Shown here: in pieces, positions 8,262-17,376 of the stretch
Position numbering within the stretch: the stretch's first letter is position 1
How the letters are laid out: every line of letters begins with the position of its first letter
Origin: Pseudomonadaceae bacterium
GTDB taxonomy: Bacteria > Pseudomonadota > Gammaproteobacteria > Pseudomonadales > Azotimanducaceae
Direction of reading: 5' to 3'
Length of the DNA: 64,000 bases
NCBI GenBank assembly: GCA_024743175.1
Contig: JANSXA010000003.1
Span: 496,001-560,000, forward strand
Made by a program: the position numbers and the translations under genes
The notes under the pieces: generated by a model
What the model was told of the DNA's origin: nothing
The model's input: the letters and a program-made list of their open reading frames with translations, nothing else
Databases searched by the model: none

Positions 8262-9623
8262 TTGAAACTCATCAGTGACGACATCTTGATTGATTCGGGA
8301 CAGCAGCGCCCGGCCCAGGAAGCTATCTACCCCACGTTTGAAGGCTTCAAGTTCTGGGATCCAGCCGCATGGACCAACGGCCATCCATTTGATCTGTATC
8401 GAAAGATGCGCGAAGAAGCGCCAGTGATGTGGTCGCCGGCGGAAAAGGGTATGTCAGGTTTCTGGTCGGTGACCCGTTACGACGACATCAAAGCGGTGGA
8501 ACTTGCGCATAAGGTTTTTTCCTCGCAACGAGGCAGCATCAACATGGCGGTGCCCGACCGAAAAAACTGGCGACCTAAAAAGCTGGTGCCTGCTGCGTAC
8601 AATTCCCTGATTAACCTGGATGAGCCGTTGCATCGCGAAATGCGTATGCAGCAAAGCGGTTTCTTTTTTCCGGCTTACGTAGACACCGTTCGTGACAAAG
8701 TAGGCCACAGAATCGATCAGCTGCTTGATGAAATGGAGAGAAAGGGACCCGTCGTCGATTTTGTAAAGTTGTTCTCAGAAGAACTGCCGCTGTTCACCCT
8801 GTGTGAAATGCTGGGTATTGATGAAGCGGATAGGCCCAAGGTCAAAGTGTGGATGCACCACCTCGAGCTGGCCGCGCAGTTTATATCCAACCCCTGGCAG
8901 ACGTTTTTATCCGAACCCATGTTTCCGTTCCGCTTTAATCCAGTGGTCAATGCGATGTTTGCCTATGGTGAGCGTGTTATGGCGGATCGTCGGCAAAATC
9001 CACGTGAAGATCTGTTAACGGTCATCGCGCAATCGAAACTGAACGATGAATTGTTGCCGCAGGAATTTCTTGATGGTTCCTGGCTGCTGATCATTTTTGC
9101 CGGCAACGATACCTCGCGAAATTCACTGTCCGGCACAATTCGTCTGATGACCGAGTTCCCCGATCAGCGCGCCATGGTTCTGGACGACCGATCACTGATA
9201 CCGCAGATGTCTGAAGAAGCCCTGCGTATGGTTTCACCGGTGATGCATATGCGACGAACCGCGGTTGAAGACACGGAGCTGAATGGGCAGAAAATCTCTA
9301 AAGATGAAAAGCTGGTGCTCTGGTACGGAGCCGCCAATCGCGATCCCGGTATTTTCCCTGATCCCGACCAATTTAATATGCACAGAGACAACGTCGAAAA
9401 GCATATTGCGTTTGGGCATGGTGTGCATAAGTGTCTGGGGTCTCGAATTGCAAAGATGCAGTTAAGGCTCGCGTTTGAGCGTATTTTTGACCGGTTCCCC
9501 AATATCACATGGACAGGTAAACAAACCATAGCGCCAAATCCACTGGTGCATGCTATTTCGAGCATGCAGGTTAATCTGTACGGCGCTGACGGCAAGCGGC
9601 CAGCTCAGGTGGCTGTGGGTTAA
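8262..9623 (+). CDS. Cytochrome P450
   Basis: A soluble class I bacterial P450 of 453 residues, expected to hydroxylate a hydrophobic substrate using a ferredoxin electron donor. The I-helix oxygen-activation motif FAGNDTSRN, the K-helix ExxR (EEALRM), the HMRRTA stretch and the haem loop AFGHGVHKCLGSR with Cys391 as thiolate ligand are all present. Translation starts at TTG, supported by an AAGGAAACAGG-type ribosome-binding site. The sequence resembles the CYP111/CYP125/CYP268 part of the family tree (terpenoid, steroid or branched-lipid hydroxylases), but I cannot assign a subfamily. No ferredoxin or reductase gene is in the window. The alpha/beta hydrolase gene follows after 21 bp, so the two are probably one operon. 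Confidence 0.92.
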   Translation: MKLISDDILIDSGQQRPAQEAIYPTFEGFKFWDPAAWTNGHPFDLYRKMREEAPVMWSPAEKGMSGFWSVTRYDDIKAVELAHKVFSSQRGSINMAVPDRKNWRPKKLVPAAYNSLINLDEPLHREMRMQQSGFFFPAYVDTVRDKVGHRIDQLLDEMERKGPVVDFVKLFSEELPLFTLCEMLGIDEADRPKVKVWMHHLELAAQFISNPWQTFLSEPMFPFRFNPVVNAMFAYGERVMADRRQNPREDLLTVIAQSKLNDELLPQEFLDGSWLLIIFAGNDTSRNSLSGTIRLMTEFPDQRAMVLDDRSLIPQMSEEALRMVSPVMHMRRTAVEDTELNGQKISKDEKLVLWYGAANRDPGIFPDPDQFNMHRDNVEKHIAFGHGVHKCLGSRIAKMQLRLAFERIFDRFPNITWTGKQTIAPNPLVHAISSMQVNLYGADGKRPAQVAVG

Positions 9624-9644
9624 ACAGATTCCGAGGCAATACGC

Positions 9645-10829
9645 ATGACAAAACCATTTAATCCAGGCACGCCCAAAGGTTGCGAACGGATCGCTTATGC
9701 GGTCGGCTTTCAGGAAAATGCCACCTACAGCGATGTTTACGGTGGTGGCGGGGCTGTGGTTGGGCTCGACTGTCATCTCATCCGGCCGGTTGATCAACCG
9801 TCGGACACACTCATTGTCTTCATGCATCCGGTTGGCGGTGGTATGTACCTGCCGATGGTGAGAGAACTCGCCAAAAAGGGGCACCACGTTCTATGGGCGA
9901 ACTCTCGCTATCGTGGTGCAGACTATGCTTTGATCATGGAAAAGGTCGCCTGTGATCTGGGTGAAGCCATTTGCGATGCGCGAGATCGCATGGGGTATAC
10001 CAATATCGTGCTTGCAGGTTGGTCCGGTGGTGGTTCCCTGATGATGTGGTACCAGGCACTGGCTGAAGCGGGTCAGGGCATATCTGATACGGCGGCGGGT
10101 GATCCCTATGTGGTTGATGCTGAACGTCTGCCGCCCGCCAATGCCGTCATGATGTTGGCCGCACACGTCAGCCGACACAGAATATTTACTGAGTGGATCG
10201 ATCCTTCGATCACCGATGAAGCAAAACCTGAGGTGCGTGATCGCGACCTGAATCTGTATGACCCCGACAACCCTAATCAGCCGACATACACAACTGAGTT
10301 CCTGACTACCTTTGCGGATGCCCAGGTTGCCCGCAATCGTCGGATAACCGCATGGGTGCGGGAAAAGCTTACGCGTATACGGGCGTCAGAAAATCCATGG
10401 GGTGAGTTTGCCTTCACGGTGCATGGCACCATGGCGGATCCCAGATGGCTTGATCCAGACGTTGAGCCCAGTGATCGGCAGCCGGGCACCTGTTACCTCG
10501 GCGATCCTGAGATTGTGAACGATGGTCCAGTAGGATTGGCAAGATTCTGCACGCTGCGCAGCTGGCTCAGTCAATGGAGTATTGATGATGCCCGTTGTGA
10601 TGCTATTGCCTCCGGGAGCAGGATCAGCGTGCCGGTACTTGTTGTCGGTAATTCAGCAGACGATGCCTGCACGCCCAGCCATACAACTCGACTGTTTGAA
10701 TCGGTGACCCACGAGAAAAAACAGCTGCACATTGTCAAAGGTGCAACCCACTATTACTCGGGAGCAGACGGCGCCAGGCACCTGGCTGAAGCGAGTGGGG
10801 TTATTGGCGAATTCATGCAGGGTCTTTAG
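9645..10829 (+). CDS. Alpha/beta hydrolase
   Basis: A 394-residue alpha/beta-hydrolase-fold protein. The nucleophile elbow is GWSGGGSL (about residues 125-132), the oxyanion region is HPVGGGMYLPM, the acid is probably the Asp of GNSADDACTPS and the His is in GATHYYSG. The long insert between the nucleophile and acid strands (about residues 150-320) is unusual and could form a lid. No signal peptide is seen. The gene follows the P450 gene by 21 bp on the same strand, so a hydrolytic step on the same compound is a fair inference. Ester, lactone or C-C bond cleavage are all possible. Confidence 0.85.
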   Translation: MTKPFNPGTPKGCERIAYAVGFQENATYSDVYGGGGAVVGLDCHLIRPVDQPSDTLIVFMHPVGGGMYLPMVRELAKKGHHVLWANSRYRGADYALIMEKVACDLGEAICDARDRMGYTNIVLAGWSGGGSLMMWYQALAEAGQGISDTAAGDPYVVDAERLPPANAVMMLAAHVSRHRIFTEWIDPSITDEAKPEVRDRDLNLYDPDNPNQPTYTTEFLTTFADAQVARNRRITAWVREKLTRIRASENPWGEFAFTVHGTMADPRWLDPDVEPSDRQPGTCYLGDPEIVNDGPVGLARFCTLRSWLSQWSIDDARCDAIASGSRISVPVLVVGNSADDACTPSHTTRLFESVTHEKKQLHIVKGATHYYSGADGARHLAEASGVIGEFMQGL

Positions 10830-10870
10830 CGGCTGATTTTCAATCGGCAGCAGTGGCAAATTCCAGTTCC

Positions 10871-10905
10871 TGTCTATACTGAGAAGATATTCTCAGATGT
10901 AGACA
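10871..10905 (+). promoter_or_regulatory. 35-bp interrupted palindrome just before the HDOD gene
   Basis: An inner perfect dyad (CTGAGAA 10879-10885, 4-nt centre, TTCTCAG 10890-10896) is framed by a second dyad (TGTCTA 10871-10876 with TAGACA 10900-10905). It ends three bases before the ATG at 10909 and no clear Shine-Dalgarno motif is present there. It may be a dimeric repressor site or, as RNA, a hairpin that occludes the ribosome. Confidence 0.5.
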
Positions 10906-10908
10906 AAT

Positions 10909-11748
10909 ATGGGGCAGCTCGCAGAACAGGTTTCCACTGATATCAAAAAGGCACTGAAGGCAGACGAATTAGATCTGCCTACCTTGCCTGAAGTGGCGTT
11001 ACGTATTCGTGATGAAGCGCAATCCAACAACGTCAGCGCCACCTCGCTTGCCAAGGTCATTGCCGAAGACCCTGGGCTTGCTGCGCAGCTTGTCAGGACC
11101 GCAAACTCACCCATGTTCATGGCTGCTCGTGCCATCGATGACCTGGCACAGGCCATCAGCCGATTAGGCGTGGAGTATGCGGCCAACATTGTGGTTGGCC
11201 TGGCGATGCAGCAGATGTTTCAGGCGACCTCGGAGTTGATCGACAGCAAGATGCGTGAGGTTTGGAAAACCTCGACCGACGTTGCAGCCTGGAGCGGAGT
11301 ACTGGCAAAACGCTTCACTGATCTGCGTCCTGACCAGGCAACTCTGGCGGGGCTAACACACTCGATTGGCGCATTGCCTATCTTAAGCTGGGCTGAAGAG
11401 CACGATGAGTTTCTGACCGACAGTAAGACTCTCGATCGGTTGATCGAAAGTATTCACCCCACCATCGGCACAATGATTCTGATGCGATGGAACTTCGCGG
11501 AAGAAATCATACGTGTTCCGGAAGGTTATATGTCACCGGTAAGACAGAGCTCTGAAGTAGATTATGTTGATCTGGTGTCTGCGGCGCTTCTGCTGGTTAA
11601 CCGTGCGGGCCCCGATGTCCCTCTGTGTGATGAGCCCTGGGCCAAGGCGCCGGTGTTCGCGCGCATTGGTATCGATCTCAGCATGGATGCATTGCCCCTG
11701 CAGAAGTTGACCGAGCAGGTGGAAGCGGTGCGTGGGGTGTTCAACTAG
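10909..11748 (+). CDS. HDOD domain-containing protein
   Basis: A 279-residue protein made almost entirely of one HDOD domain, the HD-related output domain found in bacterial signalling proteins. LPTLPEVALRIRDEAQ and ISRLGVEYAANIVVGLAM are the diagnostic blocks. HDOD proteins usually lack phosphodiesterase activity and regulate motility, biofilm or stress through partners; no second domain is present here. The short N-terminus (MGQLAEQVSTDIKKAL) is helical. Its stop overlaps the end of the convergent histone-deacetylase-type gene by four bases. A strong palindrome lies directly before the start, which suggests specific control of this gene. Confidence 0.88.
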   Translation: MGQLAEQVSTDIKKALKADELDLPTLPEVALRIRDEAQSNNVSATSLAKVIAEDPGLAAQLVRTANSPMFMAARAIDDLAQAISRLGVEYAANIVVGLAMQQMFQATSELIDSKMREVWKTSTDVAAWSGVLAKRFTDLRPDQATLAGLTHSIGALPILSWAEEHDEFLTDSKTLDRLIESIHPTIGTMILMRWNFAEEIIRVPEGYMSPVRQSSEVDYVDLVSAALLLVNRAGPDVPLCDEPWAKAPVFARIGIDLSMDALPLQKLTEQVEAVRGVFN

Positions 11749-12857
11749 CAGCGCTTCAAGAGCGCTGCAAGGGGACCGCTTTTAGCTTGATCGATATAAG
11801 CCTGCTGGTGCGGCATAAGATCCTGATTGGCAACAAACTCGGTGCCGGCATAAGGGTCACGTACAGAGGTTTGAATGCCGCTGAGTTCTTCTATGACCGC
11901 AAGGCCGCACAGCGGTACATAGAAATCTGAATAACCCCCTTCATGATTAACCATTAAACGCCCACTGCACAATTCGTCAGCGGTCTGCATGATGCTCTGC
12001 ATGAACTGGCGGTAGTGATTGGCCAGCAGCATCATGTGACTCATAGGATCAAAGTAGCTGGCGTCATAGCCGCTTGCGACAATGATCATGGACGGTTTGA
12101 AGGCGTGGAGTGCAGGAACTACAACCTGTTCGATGGCTGCAAGGTAGGCGCCACCACCGCACCCTGCTGGGAGTGGCAGGTTGATATTAAACCCTTCGCC
12201 AGCAGATTCTCCGATCTCCTGTGTTTTACCGGAGTTGACGGGATAGAGCATGTCCTGATGCATTGAGATCGTCAGAACATCGCTGCGCTCGAAAAACGCC
12301 TGTTGAGTGCCGTTGCCATGGTGGACATCCCAGTCCAATACCGCGACGCGATCCGTCAGTTTTTCCTCCAGGGCGTTCAATACGCCAAGACCGATGTTGT
12401 TGAAGATACAAAAACCCCGGCCTCGATCGCGTTCAGCGTGGTGCCCTGGTGGGCGTGTTAAAGCGTAAGCGTTGTCGACTTCACCGCGAGCAACAGCGGC
12501 GATCGCGGCGCTTGTTCCGCCAACGCCCAGCCTGGCAATGTTTGTCGAACCCGGCCCCACCGGCGTGAATTCTCCGGCTTCTCCGCCCGCATGGTCGCTC
12601 AGGTGTTGCACTTTGGTGACATATTCCGGCGTGTGAAATCTCTGCAGTTCGGTGTCCGTTGCCTCTGTGATTGGCAGCATCTGGAGTTGTGGCGTGACCT
12701 CATAAGCATCAAGTAAGTTCTTGAATTTACGCTTGGTTTCCGGATTCTCCACATGGGTCCCGGGCTGCAGGTCACCGCGTACACGGTAGGAGCCGGAAGC
12801 GGAACCGTTGTCATGCCACATATAGCGTTCGTGCCAGACAAATCCTGTTTTATTCAC
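11745..12857 (-). CDS. Histone deacetylase superfamily amidohydrolase (class II-like)
   Basis: A zinc-dependent deacetylase of 370 residues. RPPGHHAERDRGRGFCIFNN holds the paired catalytic His residues, LDWDVHHGNGTQ supplies the metal-binding Asp and His, ASGYDASYFDP gives the second metal-binding Asp, and NHEGGYSD carries the catalytic Tyr. Bacterial members remove acetyl or other acyl groups from polyamines (acetylpolyamine amidohydrolase), acetoin-pathway compounds or unknown small molecules. The start is GTG, supported by AAAGGACAA upstream. The gene is the last of a minus-strand group with a copper amine oxidase and two PhyH oxygenases, which favours an acylated amine as substrate; that is inference. 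Confidence 0.9.
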   Translation of the reverse strand: MNKTGFVWHERYMWHDNGSASGSYRVRGDLQPGTHVENPETKRKFKNLLDAYEVTPQLQMLPITEATDTELQRFHTPEYVTKVQHLSDHAGGEAGEFTPVGPGSTNIARLGVGGTSAAIAAVARGEVDNAYALTRPPGHHAERDRGRGFCIFNNIGLGVLNALEEKLTDRVAVLDWDVHHGNGTQQAFFERSDVLTISMHQDMLYPVNSGKTQEIGESAGEGFNINLPLPAGCGGGAYLAAIEQVVVPALHAFKPSMIIVASGYDASYFDPMSHMMLLANHYRQFMQSIMQTADELCSGRLMVNHEGGYSDFYVPLCGLAVIEELSGIQTSVRDPYAGTEFVANQDLMPHQQAYIDQAKSGPLAALLKRC

Positions 12858-12885
12858 TTGCGTTGTCCTTTCACATTAGCGGTCA

Positions 12886-13677
12886 TCAGCTGACATCCGG
12901 GTCGTAAAACCCAAGCGCATCGTACATGTCGAAGCCGATGATACGTTTCAGCTCCGGGGTTAACTCTTTCATGCGCTGTCTGGGTACATCGAGATATTGA
13001 TTTTCTTCCTGACGCACCCAGCCCAGTGAATAGGTCAGGATCACGCCGTAACGCCAGTCCTGTGAGGTGTTGGCACCGGCTCCGTGCAGGAGTCCACCCA
13101 TCCAGAACAGTACCGCACCTGCAGGCATTTCTGCGTTAACAATTTCTTCGGGCTCAGGTTTTCGATCCGCTGACCACTTATGGCTGTCTGGGACTAAAAG
13201 GGTGGCGCCATTATCTGCACGAAAGTCTGATATGGCCCACATGCTTGCCACAATAATATTCGGGCGTGGCAGCGGAAAGAAAGTAAACGAATCCTCTTCG
13301 CGGTGCAGGACTTGCTCCCGCGCACCTGGGCCTACTTCAAGCGCTGCAGAAACATGCAGTTGGTAGCCATATTCAGAATTGGGTAACAGGTGGGTATCGC
13401 AGATATGCTGACTCAAGGGGTGGGCGATAAGGTTTTCTGTTGTGCTTGCAGAGCGTGCTACCAGCGCCGAAACACGGCGAGTGTGACCTGGATAAAATTC
13501 TTCTGGGTCGTCAACTTCATCAATTGCTACCGCCGCCATGTGTGGGGCGAGTTCTGCGGTGATGGATTGTCTGAGTTCAGCATCAGTGACGCCGGTGATC
13601 ACAACACAGCCGGCTTCGCCAAGCGCCCTGCTGATATCAGAGTGTGGTGCTTCTATAGAAAACTGCGGTATCGCCAT
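12886..13677 (-). CDS. Phytanoyl-CoA dioxygenase (PhyH) family protein
   Basis: A 263-residue non-haem iron, 2-oxoglutarate-dependent oxygenase of the PhyH family, which hydroxylates small molecules. The distal iron-binding His lies in GGLLHGAGANTSQDWRYG, with Arg in the same stretch for the 2-oxoglutarate carboxylate. The proximal motif reads LHREEDSF, that is His-x-Glu where the family usually has His-x-Asp; the enzyme may still bind iron, but this is worth noting. GATLLVPDSHKW is the typical block before the distal His. The start is ATG with GAGGATTACTCC before it. It lies 31 bp after the copper amine oxidase gene and 28 bp before the deacetylase gene. Confidence 0.87.
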   Translation of the reverse strand: MAIPQFSIEAPHSDISRALGEAGCVVITGVTDAELRQSITAELAPHMAAVAIDEVDDPEEFYPGHTRRVSALVARSASTTENLIAHPLSQHICDTHLLPNSEYGYQLHVSAALEVGPGAREQVLHREEDSFTFFPLPRPNIIVASMWAISDFRADNGATLLVPDSHKWSADRKPEPEEIVNAEMPAGAVLFWMGGLLHGAGANTSQDWRYGVILTYSLGWVRQEENQYLDVPRQRMKELTPELKRIIGFDMYDALGFYDPDVS

Positions 13678-13708
13678 GGAGTAATCCTCTGGTTTTTACA
13701 AGCCGGAG

Positions 13709-15595
13709 TTATGAACCGGTACTGTGACAGGATGAAGGTAGATCGAGAGTAGGGTTGTGATCAAAGAATCCAACGGGAATGAGGTGGAAGCCACAATACT
13801 CCACCGGCATTACCGGCCAGTCCTCCGGTCGTGGCACGTGGGTCAGCGCGACGGTATGCCACATCACCAGGTCCGTGGCAGAAATGTCCCGGTTTGCAGC
13901 AGTAAGTTCAGGTAAGCCCTGCTGCCCTTCATGCATCACAGTGTATGGACCCGCTGCATGCAGTTCACCGTCGACATAGGGTGTTGCCCACAGATGATGT
14001 TTGCCGAAGCCGGCGCGCCGCACGACTTGTGAGTCCGGGTGTGCAAACAGGCTCGGCGATGCCTGAGGAAGGAGCTTGTATGCAACAGGTTGCCCCAGAG
14101 CGTTGAGCGATGCTGGATTGGTCACTTTCCAGTATCTTGATACGTCAGGTGAGATATTACGTTTGGCGCTCGCCTCATCAGTGAGTTGCCTTGAAACAGA
14201 CCGAAATTGTATGCCTTCGGGGTTATCACCGTCCATAGGCATCACCTCAATCTGGTTTTCATACAGTGAGTTATTGCCACCGTCCAGTTCCCAATCCAAC
14301 CTGAAGCAGAACACATGCTGGTGCACGGGCGAGGACAGTTCATTGGAGATCAGCGGCGATTGAGATGGATTCACGTTGCCGTCGGTCGCTGCACTGACGC
14401 CAACAATACCCGTCAGTTTGATTTCCATCTGAATGGTGCCATCCAGGTAGAGGTACCAGTAAAAACCATAGTCGTAGTTGCCGATGGTGAAAATGGACGA
14501 AATGACCAGGCGACGCGAGCGCCTGACTTCACTCGTCTGCGAACTGCTGTCATAGTGTTTCCACTGAATGCCATAATCTTCTTCGTGCATACAGATGGCG
14601 TTTTCTATCTTCTTAACCGCGCCTTCGTGGGTAACCTGATCAATATCAAAGTAGTGAATTTCACCCAGGCAATCGCACCCGAGTTTTAGAGAATTCACCA
14701 GCTGCCCCATATTGTATTCACTGGCATCAAGCACGTGCTTCCAGCGGTGCATGGGGTCGCTGTCTCCGTAGGGTACAACCATTTCCGATAAGGCAGCCCG
14801 ATAGAGCAGGGGGCGGTCTTGTAGTGACAGCTGATGCAGGACAAGACCATTTACCGGGTGCATGCCAACACGAAATTCATATCTCTGCCATTTCACACGA
14901 TACCCATCAACGCTGAAGCTGGGACCATCAGCCTGGATGATTGAAAGTTCTTTTAAGTCCTGACGGGTAGCCGGCTGACTGGCGGCATCAAAGCGGCCGC
15001 TTGCGGTGGGCATCGGCACAACCCCATTGTCTTCAACAGCCACCACCTGGCGTGCGGTAGTGTCGACGTGGGCGATCAAACCATGAATGGGCCTTGCGTA
15101 GCCGTTGTCTGTTTTGTCCTCACGCACAAAAGCAATACAGCGTACTGCTCGATGACCCTGCGGAATCTCTGGATGTTTAAAGCCGCCTGCTGGCCAGGGG
15201 TCAATCTGAATCAGTTCCAGATCTTCCTCGTTTGCGGTCGAAATGTCACGCAGGGCAACGGCATCCAGCCAGCCCTGGTGTTGTTTGGTGAGTTGCACAG
15301 CCATGGCCAGATCTGCAAAGCCATAAGGGGCCTGTGCGGAGCCAGGCAGGCGCGTGATGATTGCTTTGCCGGTCTCAAGATTAATATCCGCGGCAAAGCC
15401 GCCATCGGGTGTGTTGTCTACACCGAGTAGACGCGCGATGCGTGGCACAGTGGCACCGGCTTTGACCTTAGCTTTGGCGGGCTCAACCAACCCTATGGAC
15501 GAAAAAAAAGCCTCAGCGTCTTCGTGCTGATTACGGAAGTGGGAAACGGCGCTGGATATTTCTGCACCTGTTAATGGGTCAAGTGGATGGCTCAT
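13709..15595 (-). CDS. Copper amine oxidase (primary-amine oxidase)
   Basis: A topaquinone-dependent copper amine oxidase of 628 residues that converts a primary amine to an aldehyde, ammonia and hydrogen peroxide. The cofactor Tyr is in IGNYDYGF at about residue 374. The catalytic-base region is VLDASEYNMGQL, followed by the conserved NSLKLGCDCLGEIHYFD. Copper ligands are the two His in HQHVFCFRLD and a His near HVPRPEDWPVMP. KHHLWATPY and PVGFFDHNPTLDLP complete the signature. No signal peptide is seen, so it is probably cytoplasmic, like the Arthrobacter-type enzymes. It stands between two PhyH genes; a Cys-rich lipoprotein gene precedes it by 10 bp. Substrate unknown. Confidence 0.95.
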   Translation of the reverse strand: MSHPLDPLTGAEISSAVSHFRNQHEDAEAFFSSIGLVEPAKAKVKAGATVPRIARLLGVDNTPDGGFAADINLETGKAIITRLPGSAQAPYGFADLAMAVQLTKQHQGWLDAVALRDISTANEEDLELIQIDPWPAGGFKHPEIPQGHRAVRCIAFVREDKTDNGYARPIHGLIAHVDTTARQVVAVEDNGVVPMPTASGRFDAASQPATRQDLKELSIIQADGPSFSVDGYRVKWQRYEFRVGMHPVNGLVLHQLSLQDRPLLYRAALSEMVVPYGDSDPMHRWKHVLDASEYNMGQLVNSLKLGCDCLGEIHYFDIDQVTHEGAVKKIENAICMHEEDYGIQWKHYDSSSQTSEVRRSRRLVISSIFTIGNYDYGFYWYLYLDGTIQMEIKLTGIVGVSAATDGNVNPSQSPLISNELSSPVHQHVFCFRLDWELDGGNNSLYENQIEVMPMDGDNPEGIQFRSVSRQLTDEASAKRNISPDVSRYWKVTNPASLNALGQPVAYKLLPQASPSLFAHPDSQVVRRAGFGKHHLWATPYVDGELHAAGPYTVMHEGQQGLPELTAANRDISATDLVMWHTVALTHVPRPEDWPVMPVEYCGFHLIPVGFFDHNPTLDLPSSCHSTGS

Positions 15596-15605
15596 GAGTA
15601 AACGC

Positions 15606-16067
15606 TCATTGTTCTGGTGGTGGAATATCCATGGCTGGCGCTGAAATGATTTTGTCGGGGTTTTCTTCTCGCCACTTTATCTGCCGCGCCTGCTTTTCCA
15701 GGCGAGCGGTTATGACCTCGTGCTGCCGCGCTACTGTCAGGTGTTCCCATTTCTGCAAGGCCGTATTTGATAGAGTTCCACAAGTATCAGCCATCAGGCA
15801 GAAACTGCGATCATCAAACGGATCGTTGTCGTGGTAGCAGAATTGACCGTCTGGACAACTGCCTGGTGTGCATCCAAAAGAGCCCGAACAAGTGCCAGGC
15901 GTGATACGGCTGCCATCGGGGCAATCTATGCTCCAGCGGGAGAGACATCGATGTCGGCAATCGTGTGATGCGGTGAAACCACTGCCTGAGATCTGGCACG
16001 GTGTCCCGGCAGGATTTCCGCATCCAACCAATAGAAATGTACAAACACAACAGAGCAGAATCTTCAT
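15606..16067 (-). CDS. Cysteine-rich lipoprotein of unknown function
   Basis: A small exported protein of 153 residues from ATG at 16067. The N-terminus MKILLCCVCTFLLVGC ends in an LVGC lipobox, so it should be lipidated and membrane-anchored in the periplasm. The middle part holds more than ten Cys residues in short spacings (CTPGSCPDGQFC, then SFC), which suggests disulfide-linked knots, and the tail is charged and helical, ending in a Pro-rich stretch. The open frame extends to 16115, but that would overlap the upstream PhyH gene and lose the signal peptide. I do not recognise the family. It sits 10 bp on each side from the PhyH and amine oxidase genes. Confidence 0.7.
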   Translation of the reverse strand: MKILLCCVCTFLLVGCGNPAGTPCQISGSGFTASHDCRHRCLSRWSIDCPDGSRITPGTCSGSFGCTPGSCPDGQFCYHDNDPFDDRSFCLMADTCGTLSNTALQKWEHLTVARQHEVITARLEKQARQIKWREENPDKIISAPAMDIPPPEQ

Positions 16068-16077
16068 ACAGGAATCT

Positions 16078-17322
16078 TCAGCTGGTTCGCACGCCGGTGA
16101 TGCCCACCGGCGCACTCACGCCCCCCGAGCGCGCAGCGCCAACCACTTCGCGGAGCGTATATGGTGCGTTTAACTGTTCTTCGGTTGATGTGGGGCTCAG
16201 TTCTCCAACTCGCAGATACTCGCCCTCATCGGCGGCCAAGCGGAAACCTACTGTGCCTCCAGCAGCCTCGCCGGGTAGACCTTTGGCACCAAAACCATGA
16301 CCCTCATTGGTCTGGGTCCCCGTTGTTGCCTGAAAACCCATGCGATGCAGCAGCTTCGGGCTGGCTCGACGCAACACTTCCGGGCTTGCTGACAGCATCC
16401 AGTTTTCCTGTTGGCGCATCCAGGGCTTCTGCATGCCGTTGAGCATCACAATGCGAGGTTCGTCGGTGTGATTGATGCCGGTGCCGTGCAGTAACCGACC
16501 GTCAGTGATCACAACGGTGCCAGCCCTGGCCTGCAGATTGATCGCAGGCGGTAATTTGCCCACTGGTCTGCCTTCTCGAACAGCGCTGGCAAGGATTTCA
16601 TGACTGCCAGGGATAACAAGTGTGCCACCGTTGGTTTCGTCAATGTCTGTAATCGCGGTGAGGAGGTTAATGGTCATCGGACTGCATGAATCGAGCGCGT
16701 TGCTCTGATCCTGATGCAAAGCCTGGGGTACACCCCCTTGTAACGAAATAGCTGCGATCAGCGAGGTGCAGATCCAGCCGGCACCTAGTGCTTCTGTAAC
16801 GAGTTGTTCAACCAGCGGACCGCCCTGCATTGCCTTGGGGTGTTGTTCGATAAACAGTTCGAAACAACGACCTTTGTTCACACAGCAGTTGATGTTCTGG
16901 CCGCTTGGCGTCCTTTGCGCAATACCCGCCAGGCGCTCACCCTCGGCCTGTTCAAGCACGCGCGTTCGCATCAGCGCCACCTGTTCTGCTGACAAAGCGT
17001 CCTCTATCTCACAATAGCCCCATGTCACCATGTCCTGGCGCAGCTGATCGATGTTTTTAGTCGGCTGCGGCAGGTTGTACTCCTGCCAGTAGGGATGTTT
17101 AACGCCGGTGGTGGTGTCGTAGTAGGAACCCGGTTTAAAGGTCCAGTTACCCCAGTCGGCCTTTCGCTGGGGTGGGACAAAAAATATTTCGGGATTATTC
17201 TCAAGCACCGATTTCATCGGCTCGGACGAGGAAGTTTCCGCCCGATACATCTGCATGTTCGGGTCAGATTTCGCTTGGATGAATTCCGGATTGAATTCGT
17301 CAGGCGTGGTGCTTGTTGTCAT
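16078..17322 (-). CDS. Phytanoyl-CoA dioxygenase (PhyH) family protein
   Basis: A 414-residue PhyH-type Fe(II)/2-oxoglutarate oxygenase. The proximal iron motif is ALHQDQSNAL (His-x-Asp); the distal His lies in GRLLHGTGINHTDEPR, with Arg following as 2-oxoglutarate ligand. TNGGTLVIPGSHE is the typical linking block. It is longer than most PhyH proteins, with an N-terminal extension of about 75 residues and a C-terminal extension rich in Gly after residue 330. No signal peptide. Its stop lies 10 bp before the lipoprotein start, in a minus-strand set with a GST, a copper amine oxidase, a second PhyH protein and a deacetylase. Substrate unknown. Confidence 0.88.
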   Translation of the reverse strand: MTTSTTPDEFNPEFIQAKSDPNMQMYRAETSSSEPMKSVLENNPEIFFVPPQRKADWGNWTFKPGSYYDTTTGVKHPYWQEYNLPQPTKNIDQLRQDMVTWGYCEIEDALSAEQVALMRTRVLEQAEGERLAGIAQRTPSGQNINCCVNKGRCFELFIEQHPKAMQGGPLVEQLVTEALGAGWICTSLIAAISLQGGVPQALHQDQSNALDSCSPMTINLLTAITDIDETNGGTLVIPGSHEILASAVREGRPVGKLPPAINLQARAGTVVITDGRLLHGTGINHTDEPRIVMLNGMQKPWMRQQENWMLSASPEVLRRASPKLLHRMGFQATTGTQTNEGHGFGAKGLPGEAAGGTVGFRLAADEGEYLRVGELSPTSTEEQLNAPYTLREVVGAARSGGVSAPVGITGVRTS

Positions 17323-17376
17323 CCAGTACTCTCCCCTAAGTATGGCTTCCTCGAATCATATCCTATCTCGCACCTG

